Positions 32,281 through 40,078 of a stretch of 64,000 nt of DNA are shown in pieces. Positions within the stretch are counted from its first letter, which is position 1. Each line of letters starts with the position of its first letter. Origin of the DNA: Phycisphaerae bacterium (GTDB taxonomy: Bacteria; Planctomycetota; Phycisphaerae; Phycisphaerales; UBA1924); NCBI GenBank assembly GCA_030429705.1, contig JAUIES010000003.1, positions 372,001-436,000 of the forward strand, written 5' to 3'. A program made the translations under genes and the position numbers. Under the pieces are notes generated by a model. It ran no database searches. It was not told the origin of the DNA and was given only the letters and a program-made list of their open reading frames with translations.

Positions 32281-34365
32281 ATGAAAGCCGACTATCTGAC
32301 CTATCGGCGTGGAACTTCGGTTTCCATTCTTGGTTTTGGCATTCAGTTGCTCGTGGCCATTGTGCTGCTGGTGTACAGCCAGTACGCGCACGACCATATG
32401 GCATTTACAGCTGCGGTCTACGCGGGCATTGGGCTGTCCGTCTGGATTGTGCTCGCGATCATGTTTGATCTTCATCGCCGCGAACGCATTGAAGCGATGG
32501 AGATCGAAGCACTCGGGTCGACTGAGACGGGCAGCGCATTTTCTTCGGGAGAAGAGGAACTTCGTCAAGCGGCTCGCCGATTGGCGATGATGCAACGATT
32601 CTTCGTTCCCGGCATGAGTGTTGTGATCGCAATTGCGACAATCCTCGCGGGTTGGTGGCGGTTCGACTCAGGACGGATTTTCCTGGGTGTTGAAGAATCA
32701 CTTGTTGCTCGACTCCCCGGATGGGCCATTGCAATTGGTATCGGCGTTGCATTTGTGGGTTTTGTGTTTGCCCGATTTGTCGCGGGGATGGCCAAGCAGT
32801 CGGTGTGGTCAACGCTTCGAGCGGGTGCTGCTTGGAGCGTTGGGGTCGCGCTGTTCGGACTCACAATCGCGGTTGCGCAGTTCGTGCAGTACGCCGGCCG
32901 CGAAGATGTCCTGCTGCGGTACATCCCGGTGGTGTTACCGATCATCATGATGGTCCTCGGCGGCGAGAATCTGTTGAACTTCGCGCTCAATCTTTATCGC
33001 CCGCGGCGACCGGGTGAAGACCCGAGGCCGGCGTTCGATTCGCGCGTCCTTGGATTCCTCGCCGCTCCAGACAAGATCGCTGAGTCGATCGGCGAAGCGG
33101 TCAACTATCAGTTTGGTGTCGATGTCACGGGATCGTGGTTCTATCAACTTTTAAGCCGATGGATCGCGTTGCTGTTTGGTCTGGGCGCATTGACAGCGTG
33201 GCTGATGACAGCACTCGTTGTGATTCAGCCAGATCAGCGGGCGTTGGTTCTGACCTGGGGTCAGCCTGCAGATGAAGTGATCGAGCCCGGCCTGCATGTG
33301 AAATGGCCATGGCCGATCGGGACCGTGGTGGTGCCCGAATACGAGAAGCCGATTTTTCAGACCAGTGGCACGAAGCACGAGACGGTGCGCACGGCGACGG
33401 GTGTTCGCGTGATTCAGATTGGAACGAGCCCCCCCGATAAGGACACCGGGCCGATCCTATGGACCGAGCAGCATGCTGCCAATGAAGACTACTTGATCGT
33501 GCAGCCGTCGCGTGCAGAATCGGCTGACGACCGTCAGGGGTCAGGTCCCGATGTCGCACTCGTCGCGGTCGAGGTACCGCTGCAATTCTCAATCAGCGAT
33601 GTGCGTGCATATGAAGAGTTTGCAACGCCGGGCATGCGTGATGAGTTGCTTCGTGCCCATGGCCGACGCGTCGTGACGCAGTATCTTTCAAAGTTGACAG
33701 CCGACGATATTCTCGGTGCGAAACGGTCTGATCTTGCAACTGAGTTGAAAGCGGAACTCGAAGCGGAATACGCCAGTCTCAACAACGGCCAGGGCGCTGG
33801 CATCGAGATTCTGTTTGTGGGTGTCGAAGGGACGCACCCCCCGCAGAAAGTTGCGAAAGTCTTTGAAAATGTGATCGAGAGCCAACAACTGCGAGCGAGC
33901 GCCATCGAAGAAGCCGAACGCATTAAAGTCGAGCGGCTGACACTGACCGCTGGTTCTGTTGCGAGCGCTGAAAAAGTCGCCGGCATGCTCGATAATCTCG
34001 ATGTGCTCAAGCGTTCAAATGCATCGGCGAGCGACATCGATGTCCTCAGCCTCGAGATCCAACGCGAACTCGAGCGATCTGGTGGAGCGATGGGGTCTTT
34101 GCTGATTGATGCGAGTGCACAGCGTTGGACGAGGCACATGGATGAACGCGGGCGGGCATCGCTGTATGTCGGGCAGGTCTCGTCGTACGCCGCCTCGCCG
34201 ACGGTGTATCGAGCACGCAGGTACTTTGACGCGCTCGCGATGGCGATGCGCGACGCGCGGGTATACATCGTGCCCAATGGTGACGGGAATGTCCGTCTGA
34301 ATTACGAAGACCTCGATACGGGCGCAGGGATCTTTGACCCGAATGCAGGAGCCCCTGACCAATGA
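32281..34365 (+). CDS. SPFH/Band 7 protein with seven N-terminal membrane helices
   Basis: Protein of 694 residues. Unlike ordinary HflK, the N-terminal 315 residues contain about seven hydrophobic helices (roughly 15-34, 42-62, 107-125, 145-165, 180-200, 210-235, 292-315). An SPFH domain follows immediately (VVIQPDQRALVLTWG, GLHVKWPWPIGTVV), with an extended linker near 370-430 and the flotillin-like helical region EEAERIKVERLTL near 540-556. The C-terminal 90 residues are unassigned. SPFH proteins form large cages or rings at membranes and often control proteases or transporters. This is the first gene of a tightly spaced run with two more SPFH genes and an ABC transporter. ATG 32281 follows GAGGTGACC, a usable ribosome binding site. 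Confidence 0.85.
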   Translation: MKADYLTYRRGTSVSILGFGIQLLVAIVLLVYSQYAHDHMAFTAAVYAGIGLSVWIVLAIMFDLHRRERIEAMEIEALGSTETGSAFSSGEEELRQAARRLAMMQRFFVPGMSVVIAIATILAGWWRFDSGRIFLGVEESLVARLPGWAIAIGIGVAFVGFVFARFVAGMAKQSVWSTLRAGAAWSVGVALFGLTIAVAQFVQYAGREDVLLRYIPVVLPIIMMVLGGENLLNFALNLYRPRRPGEDPRPAFDSRVLGFLAAPDKIAESIGEAVNYQFGVDVTGSWFYQLLSRWIALLFGLGALTAWLMTALVVIQPDQRALVLTWGQPADEVIEPGLHVKWPWPIGTVVVPEYEKPIFQTSGTKHETVRTATGVRVIQIGTSPPDKDTGPILWTEQHAANEDYLIVQPSRAESADDRQGSGPDVALVAVEVPLQFSISDVRAYEEFATPGMRDELLRAHGRRVVTQYLSKLTADDILGAKRSDLATELKAELEAEYASLNNGQGAGIEILFVGVEGTHPPQKVAKVFENVIESQQLRASAIEEAERIKVERLTLTAGSVASAEKVAGMLDNLDVLKRSNASASDIDVLSLEIQRELERSGGAMGSLLIDASAQRWTRHMDERGRASLYVGQVSSYAASPTVYRARRYFDALAMAMRDARVYIVPNGDGNVRLNYEDLDTGAGIFDPNAGAPDQ

Positions 34366-34423
34366 TTTTGACACACACACGAACTGACAGAGCGCAGTTT
34401 GCACGCAAGCAGGAGTTGTCCCG

Positions 34424-35470
34424 GTGAATATGATCAAGCGATACACAGTGTGGATCGTCGTCCTTCTCTTTGTAGTGGCGATGCTGGCGTACACCATGTC
34501 GTACACGGTTCGGTTTACCGAGCGAGCCGTGGTGACTCGATTTGGAAAAGCCGTCGTCAATGAAGACGGCTCGAACCCGAAGGGCGATCCCGGGCAGCAC
34601 TTCAAGTGGTTTTACCCGATCGACTCGGTCACCAAATACGACACCCGCACAAGATTTCTGCAGACGCGCAGCGAGACGCAGCAGACGAAAGATGACAACC
34701 AGATCATCATTCAGGGGTTTGCCACCTACAAGGTGACCAATCCGCTGGAGTTCTATCGCAAGTTCAGCAGTGCCGGGCCGCGTGCGACCGACCACTATCG
34801 AGCAGCGGAAGAGTTGCTGCGGTCACAGTTGCGTTCGGCGCTCGGTGAGACCAGTAAGTATCGGATGGACGAACTGTTCAACCCGACCGTTGAAGGTTCG
34901 AAGATCGGTCAATTGGAAGACACCGTGTTGCAGATCATGAGCGGCACCATCGGAGAAGAGTCGGGCACATCCGCGAGTCAGACGCCAGCAGACTATGGCG
35001 TCGAAGTCACCATGGTCGGGATCGATCGTGTGGTCTTGCCCGAAGTCACCACGCAGCAAGTCATGGACCGCATGGGTGTGACACGAGGCAAACTCGCATC
35101 ACGCTACACGAGTGAAGGCATTGCGATTGCACAGACGATTCAGGCGACCGCTGAAGCCGACGCGCAGCGAATTCGAGCGTTTGCTCGCAGCCGTGCGAAG
35201 GAGATCATCGCTCAGGGCGAGATGGAGGCGGCGCAGTACCTCGCGATGCAGGATACTTATCCTGAACTTGCGATCTTCCTGCAGAATCTTGAGATGATGC
35301 GTGATGTGCTCGCTCGCAAGGTGACGCTTGTGCTTTCGACTGATTCGTTCGGCATGCAACTGTTCAATCCGGCGACAGCCGATGCATTGCAGAACGGTCA
35401 GTTCCCTGTGACATTTCCTGACAACGATGCGTCCGCGGATGCAAGTTCAGAAGGGGAGGATCGCCCGTGA
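34424..35470 (+). CDS. SPFH/HflC-like protein
   Basis: Protein of 348 residues with a single N-terminal helix (VWIVVLLFVVAMLAYTM) and an SPFH domain starting at VRFTERAVVTRFG. PGQHFKWFYPIDSV is the typical early HflC segment, and a helical arm (ATAEADAQRIRAFARSRAKE) is followed by GEMEAAQYLA. GTG 34424 is used because AGGAG lies 8 bases upstream; ATG 34430 is the alternative. The domain probably faces the periplasm or cell exterior, as in HflKC. The 4-base GTGA overlap with the next SPFH gene suggests the two subunits are made in equal amounts and assemble as alternating rings, as HflK and HflC do. No FtsH gene is in the window. Confidence 0.9.
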   Translation: MNMIKRYTVWIVVLLFVVAMLAYTMSYTVRFTERAVVTRFGKAVVNEDGSNPKGDPGQHFKWFYPIDSVTKYDTRTRFLQTRSETQQTKDDNQIIIQGFATYKVTNPLEFYRKFSSAGPRATDHYRAAEELLRSQLRSALGETSKYRMDELFNPTVEGSKIGQLEDTVLQIMSGTIGEESGTSASQTPADYGVEVTMVGIDRVVLPEVTTQQVMDRMGVTRGKLASRYTSEGIAIAQTIQATAEADAQRIRAFARSRAKEIIAQGEMEAAQYLAMQDTYPELAIFLQNLEMMRDVLARKVTLVLSTDSFGMQLFNPATADALQNGQFPVTFPDNDASADASSEGEDRP

Positions 35471-36861
35471 GTGATTCTGATCTGACTCCTTCCGAGCACC
35501 CTCCGGAGCTGCATCGGTCAGCCTCGGTGCAGTTGCGTCGTGGGCGTGAGCAGGCTGATGGGTTGATGGATCCGGCGAATCAGTCGCTCGCCGAAGCATT
35601 GCGCATTACCTACAAGGTTGTGCAGATCGCGATGATCCTGCTCGCTGCTCTGTTCCTTTTCAGCGGGATGCAGCGTGTTGATGAAGGGCAGAGCGGAATC
35701 CCGCTCTTGCTCGGAAAACCAACCGCAGCGGGGCAACTGGACCCCGGATTGCACTTCAGCGCCCCCTTCCCTCTTGGCGAAATTGTCAAAGTGGAATCGG
35801 GCAACACGAAACTGGGCATCATGCGTTCGTATTGGCCGCGGGTTGCAGTCGGCAGCGAAGAGATGGACATCGACAAGTTGTCGCCCTTGCCGCAGATCTC
35901 CCCAGGTGTTGATGGCTCACTGGTCACCGCAGACTTGAACCTTGCACACGCGCAGTGGAAGGTCGAGTATCGACGCACCAATGCCCGTGAGTATGCGCAG
36001 AACATTCTGCCCGATGATGAAGAGAAGATTGTGAAGGGTGCCGTCGAGTCTGGCATCGTGCGGATCGTTGCCGGGGTTTCGATTGACTCGTTGCTCAAGC
36101 AAACTGAAAGCGATGAGTTTTCGGTTGCGTCCCGCGTGCGCTCGATTGCTCAGGAACGATTGAACAAGATTGGTTCGGGGATTCTGATCGAGAGCGTGAC
36201 GCTTTATCGAGTGACTGCACCGGTTCGTCTGCGCAGTCAGTTCGAAAGTGTGTTGTCTGCCGCGAGCGCTGCAAGCACACAGCGCGAGCGGGCTGAAGGC
36301 GCCGGGCGGGCGACCTTGAACAAGGTCGCGGGTATGGCAACGCCGGATCTCGTCGAGTTGATTCAGCGTTACGAAACAGCCGTCGAGTTGGGTGAGGTTG
36401 ATCAAGCCGATCGAGTGCTTGCAGCGATCAATGATGTGTTCGAGGGTCGCGCCGTCGAGATCGACGGCATCTCGATACCTGCTGACCGTGCATCTGGTGA
36501 AGTGACCCAGATCATCAGTGATGCACGAACCCAGGCGGTGTCTCTGCGGGAATCCGCCGAAGCCGATTTGCGGACATTCAATGCCAAGGTTGCACAGTTT
36601 GAAGCGAATGCACAGTTGATGATGTTCCGCGACTGGGTGTCTGCATATGACACTTTCACGAGCAAGCCGTTCGTGCAGACGCAGATGTTGCCCGCGGGGT
36701 CTTCGTGGGAAATGGTCTTGAATGCAGATCCGGAACTGGCGAAAGAAATTTACCGCGACATCAATCGCCGCAAGGTTGAAGAGCAGCAACAACAACGCAT
36801 GAATGAGTTGCTTGAGAAACGGTTTGAGATTGATCCGAATGTAAGTCGAGAAGCAGGCTGA
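35467..36861 (+). CDS. SPFH/HflK-like protein
   Basis: Protein of 464 residues starting at GTG 35467, overlapping the stop of the HflC-like gene. After a 50-residue cytoplasmic tail comes one helix (KVVQIAMILLAALFLFSGM, near 57-75), then an SPFH domain (RVDEGQSGIPLLLG, GLHFSAPFPLGEIV, NLAHAQWKVEYRR). Compared with HflK there is no Gly/Asn-rich N-terminus. The C-terminal arm includes SLRESAEADLRTFNAKVAQF and ends in a Gln/Glu-rich helix (RRKVEEQQQQRMNELLE). It is the third SPFH gene in this operon, 27 bases before the ABC ATPase gene, which points to a shared membrane assembly. Confidence 0.88.
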   Translation: MSDSDLTPSEHPPELHRSASVQLRRGREQADGLMDPANQSLAEALRITYKVVQIAMILLAALFLFSGMQRVDEGQSGIPLLLGKPTAAGQLDPGLHFSAPFPLGEIVKVESGNTKLGIMRSYWPRVAVGSEEMDIDKLSPLPQISPGVDGSLVTADLNLAHAQWKVEYRRTNAREYAQNILPDDEEKIVKGAVESGIVRIVAGVSIDSLLKQTESDEFSVASRVRSIAQERLNKIGSGILIESVTLYRVTAPVRLRSQFESVLSAASAASTQRERAEGAGRATLNKVAGMATPDLVELIQRYETAVELGEVDQADRVLAAINDVFEGRAVEIDGISIPADRASGEVTQIISDARTQAVSLRESAEADLRTFNAKVAQFEANAQLMMFRDWVSAYDTFTSKPFVQTQMLPAGSSWEMVLNADPELAKEIYRDINRRKVEEQQQQRMNELLEKRFEIDPNVSREAG

Positions 36862-36888
36862 GTCTCATGACAGCGGGAGCACACGGAC

Positions 36889-38154
36889 ATGGTTGATCAG
36901 TCCCCAGCCCAGGCTGGCACGGGCGCAAAGCCGGTGATTGAATGTCGCAAACTGACCAAGGTCTTCAAAGACTTCTGGATGCGCGACCGTGCGCGTGCGG
37001 TCGAGTCGTTGTCTTTTGACATTCATCCGCACGAGGTCTTTGGGCTGCTCGGGCCGAACGGTTCCGGGAAGAGCACGACGATCAAAATTCTGCTCGGGCT
37101 GCTGCGACCGACATCGGGCCGCGTACTGGTGTTTGGTCATTCGCCGAACGATGTGCAGACGAAGCGTCGGATCGGATACCTGCCGGAGGAGTCCTATCTC
37201 TATCAGTTTCTGAATGCCCGCGAAACACTCGATTACTACGGCAAGTTGTTCCATCTGGACCACCGCACGCGCACACGCCGCATCGACGAGTTGCTCGACA
37301 TGGTCGGTCTCACGCACGCACAGTTCCGTCCGGTGCGTGAATACTCAAAGGGGATGCAGCGGCGTATCGGTCTTGCGCAGGCGCTCATCAATGACCCTGA
37401 CTTGTTGATCCTCGACGAACCAACCACCGGGCTCGACCCGATTGGCACGCGTCAGGTGAAAGACCTGATCATCGAACTCGGTCGGCGTGGCAAAACCGTT
37501 TTGCTGTCGAGCCACCTGCTTGCGGATGTTGAAGATGTGGTCGATCGGATGGCGATTCTCTATGGCGGTTCGAAACGCGATGAAGGGACATGCGACGACC
37601 TGCTCACGATGAAGAATCTGACGCAGATTGAGACCGACGGGCTTGATGATGCCACGATTGCGGAGATCGATGAGGTCATTCGTAGACGAACGGCTGGTGC
37701 GGCGGCGATCCATAGCGTGACCAAGCCCCGGCAGAAACTCGAAGAGTTGTTCCTGGGCATCGTCGAGAAAGCGCAGGCAGAACGCATGTCAACGAGCGGC
37801 GCCATGCAGGGCGGCGTGACCGCTGAGTTCCTGCGAGCCGATGAAGAGGAAGGCGAAGCACTGATCGAAAACCTGATGCGTGAAGAGCCGGTCGGGCGAC
37901 CGGTCGACGAGTTACTCGCCGAAGCAGACAGCCCGCAAGAGCCGCTACCTGCGGACGATGGTTCTGACCGCGACTTGATCGATGCTCTGGTCTCAGATAC
38001 GGATGACGCGCCACCTCGTTCACATTCAGATGAATCGCATGATTTGTCGAACGACGACGAGCGATCTTCTCCCGTTCAGCGTGAAGATGATGTGGACCGC
38101 AGTGTGATCGATTCATTGCTCGATGCTGATGATGAAGGAGCGCCCAAGCCGTGA
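36889..38154 (+). CDS. ABC transporter ATP-binding protein with acidic repeat tail
   Basis: Protein of 421 residues. The nucleotide-binding domain (residues 15-250) is complete: Walker A GPNGSGKST (55-63), signature YSKGMQRR (from 152), Walker B LLILDEP (Asp near 176) and LSSHLLADVEDV with the switch His. It resembles ATPases of ABC-2 exporters (CcmA/NatA/GldA type). Residues 300-421 form an unusual acidic, probably disordered tail in which a short motif recurs: ALIENLMREE (324), VDELLAEAD (about 340), DLIDALVSD (about 362) and SVIDSLLDADD (about 405). It overlaps the permease gene by 4 bases (GTGA), so they are surely partners. Confidence 0.92.
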   Translation: MVDQSPAQAGTGAKPVIECRKLTKVFKDFWMRDRARAVESLSFDIHPHEVFGLLGPNGSGKSTTIKILLGLLRPTSGRVLVFGHSPNDVQTKRRIGYLPEESYLYQFLNARETLDYYGKLFHLDHRTRTRRIDELLDMVGLTHAQFRPVREYSKGMQRRIGLAQALINDPDLLILDEPTTGLDPIGTRQVKDLIIELGRRGKTVLLSSHLLADVEDVVDRMAILYGGSKRDEGTCDDLLTMKNLTQIETDGLDDATIAEIDEVIRRRTAGAAAIHSVTKPRQKLEELFLGIVEKAQAERMSTSGAMQGGVTAEFLRADEEEGEALIENLMREEPVGRPVDELLAEADSPQEPLPADDGSDRDLIDALVSDTDDAPPRSHSDESHDLSNDDERSSPVQREDDVDRSVIDSLLDADDEGAPKP

Positions 38155-40061
38155 AACTCGCGTCGGCCCTCGCTTCTCTCGATCGTGTTCAGAAGTCGCG
38201 TGGCTTCAAGATCACCGCGTCCATCGTGATCGTTGCGATCGCGATTGGTGTCATTGGTTGGTACACGGTGGGGGTGACCTCCGGCACCGTCGAAGCGGCT
38301 GGCGGGGGCGATCGAGTTCTCAACAACGACGCGCAGCAGGCGATTGAACGCATGGCGCGGGCGGCTGCAAGCCCGATGTCATTTGCCGTCGCATGTAGTG
38401 CAGTCGCGGGTGTCGCGATCGCGGCGATCTGGCTCGGACTGGGACTGACCTATTTCTTTCTCGGGTTGATTGCTGCAGCGGTCGCGTTTCCGCTCATGTT
38501 GTTTGATCGAACCGAGGTTTACGGCCGCCTGCTTTTGGGCGTGGTCGTTCTCAGCGCTTCGTTTTCCGCTTTGATTCAACTTTCCCGGCTGCTACTTTCT
38601 GGCGCTGGTCCGGTGCGTGCGATTGCTCGCAATGTGCTCGCCGAAGCGCTTCGCATGCGTGTGAGCGTGGTGTTTATCGTCTTGCTGATTTTGGGTCTTG
38701 CGTTGTTGCCGGGGATGCTGGATGAATCGCAGCCTTTGCGATATCGGGTGCAATCGTTCCTGCAATACGCGACCGGCGGCACATTCTGGATGCTGGCCCT
38801 GCTCACGCTCATCTTTGGAGTGACGACACTTTCCAACGAACAACGCAGCAGAGCGATCTGGCAGACCGTGACCAAGCCTGTTGCAGCGTGGAAGTACTTG
38901 CTTGGCAAGTGGGTGGGGCTCGTGACGCTGCAGGGCGTGCTGCTTGCGGTTTGTGCCACAGCCATTTTCCTGTTCTCAAGTTACCTGCGACAACAACCGG
39001 CGAATGGCGAGACGGTGGCATTCGTTGCAACGGCTGGCGGTGTGTCTGACGACCGGTTGATGCTTGAGACGCAGGTGCTGACCGCAACGAGCAGAGTTGA
39101 ACCGGTCGTGCCGTTCAATGCCAACGATGAGGGTTTCATCGAGGCGGTTGAGCAATACATCAAGAACGCTCGCATTTCCGATCCGACCTTTGCCGATGAC
39201 CCGGCCTTGCGTCGCAAGGTAGAGAGCGATCTGTTCAAGTCGCTCGTGCAGGCGTATCGATCGATCGATCCGCAGCAGGAGATGGGCGGGGAACGCTACA
39301 AGTTCCGTGGACTCTTGCCCGCCAAGGAGCGAGCCCTGCCGATCACGCTTCGTTACCGCATTGATGCGGCGGGGAATCGACCCGATCAGTTTTACATGTT
39401 GAGTTTCGTGATGCCCGACGGCCGAGTCATGACCAGGCGCACGGGTCTCGGGATGTTCCACACCATGACGCTGCCCGCCGGCTACATTGACGATGCGGGC
39501 GAGTTTGACCTGCTGGTCTACAACGGGGAGATTCGAGAAGGCCCGGGCGGCGGGCCGGTGATCGCGCCGAACCCTTCGACTATGACATTCCCCCCCTATG
39601 GGCTGCATATTTCCTACCAGGCAAGCAGTTATCAGATGAACTTTCTGCGCGTCATGGCGGTGCTCTGGCTCAAACTCGCGTTTATTGCCATGCTGGCGAT
39701 CTGTGCGTCGACCTTTCTCAGTTTCTCGGTCGCGTCACTGGTGTCGATCTCGATCTTTCTCATGGCTGAAACAGCGGGGTTCCTGTCAAACTCAGTTGAT
39801 TTGTACAACACGACCGACCACGACGGCAATCTGGTCTTCTGGCGTGTCGTTGTAGTCTGGATTTCGGCTCGGGTGTCCGAGTTGTTTGGTGTGTACACAC
39901 GACTCGACCCGGTCGGGCGACTGGTCGACGGGCAACTGATGAGTTGGTCGACCGTGGCCTATGGCACCATCGTGCTTGCGATCGTCACACTATTGCTGTA
40001 CGGCCTGGGCGTTGCCATCTTCCGCAAGCGTGAACTGGCGATTTACTCGGGTGGGGGTTAA
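38151..40061 (+). CDS. ABC-2-type permease with large extracytoplasmic domain
   Basis: Protein of 636 residues starting at GTG 38151. Four to five hydrophobic segments in the first 145 residues precede the canonical permease start AIARNVLAEALRMRV, the same motif as in the divergent permease at 31882. A cytoplasmic loop follows (LSNEQRSRAIWQTVTKPV). Between a helix ending near 282 (CATAIFLFSSYL) and one starting near 503 (VLWLKLAFIAMLAI) lies a soluble region of roughly 220 residues, too long for a simple loop and likely a folded domain outside the membrane. The final helices end at FRKRELAIYSGGG. It partners the ATPase encoded immediately upstream; the substrate is unknown. Confidence 0.85.
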   Translation: MKLASALASLDRVQKSRGFKITASIVIVAIAIGVIGWYTVGVTSGTVEAAGGGDRVLNNDAQQAIERMARAAASPMSFAVACSAVAGVAIAAIWLGLGLTYFFLGLIAAAVAFPLMLFDRTEVYGRLLLGVVVLSASFSALIQLSRLLLSGAGPVRAIARNVLAEALRMRVSVVFIVLLILGLALLPGMLDESQPLRYRVQSFLQYATGGTFWMLALLTLIFGVTTLSNEQRSRAIWQTVTKPVAAWKYLLGKWVGLVTLQGVLLAVCATAIFLFSSYLRQQPANGETVAFVATAGGVSDDRLMLETQVLTATSRVEPVVPFNANDEGFIEAVEQYIKNARISDPTFADDPALRRKVESDLFKSLVQAYRSIDPQQEMGGERYKFRGLLPAKERALPITLRYRIDAAGNRPDQFYMLSFVMPDGRVMTRRTGLGMFHTMTLPAGYIDDAGEFDLLVYNGEIREGPGGGPVIAPNPSTMTFPPYGLHISYQASSYQMNFLRVMAVLWLKLAFIAMLAICASTFLSFSVASLVSISIFLMAETAGFLSNSVDLYNTTDHDGNLVFWRVVVVWISARVSELFGVYTRLDPVGRLVDGQLMSWSTVAYGTIVLAIVTLLLYGLGVAIFRKRELAIYSGGG

Positions 40062-40078
40062 GTCTTGGAGCGTGATCA

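Noticed and set aside
31883-32404. N-terminal extension of the minus-strand permease frame up to 32404
   Set aside because: The extra residues are Arg/Ser/His-rich and not membrane-protein-like; the typical permease start is at 31882.
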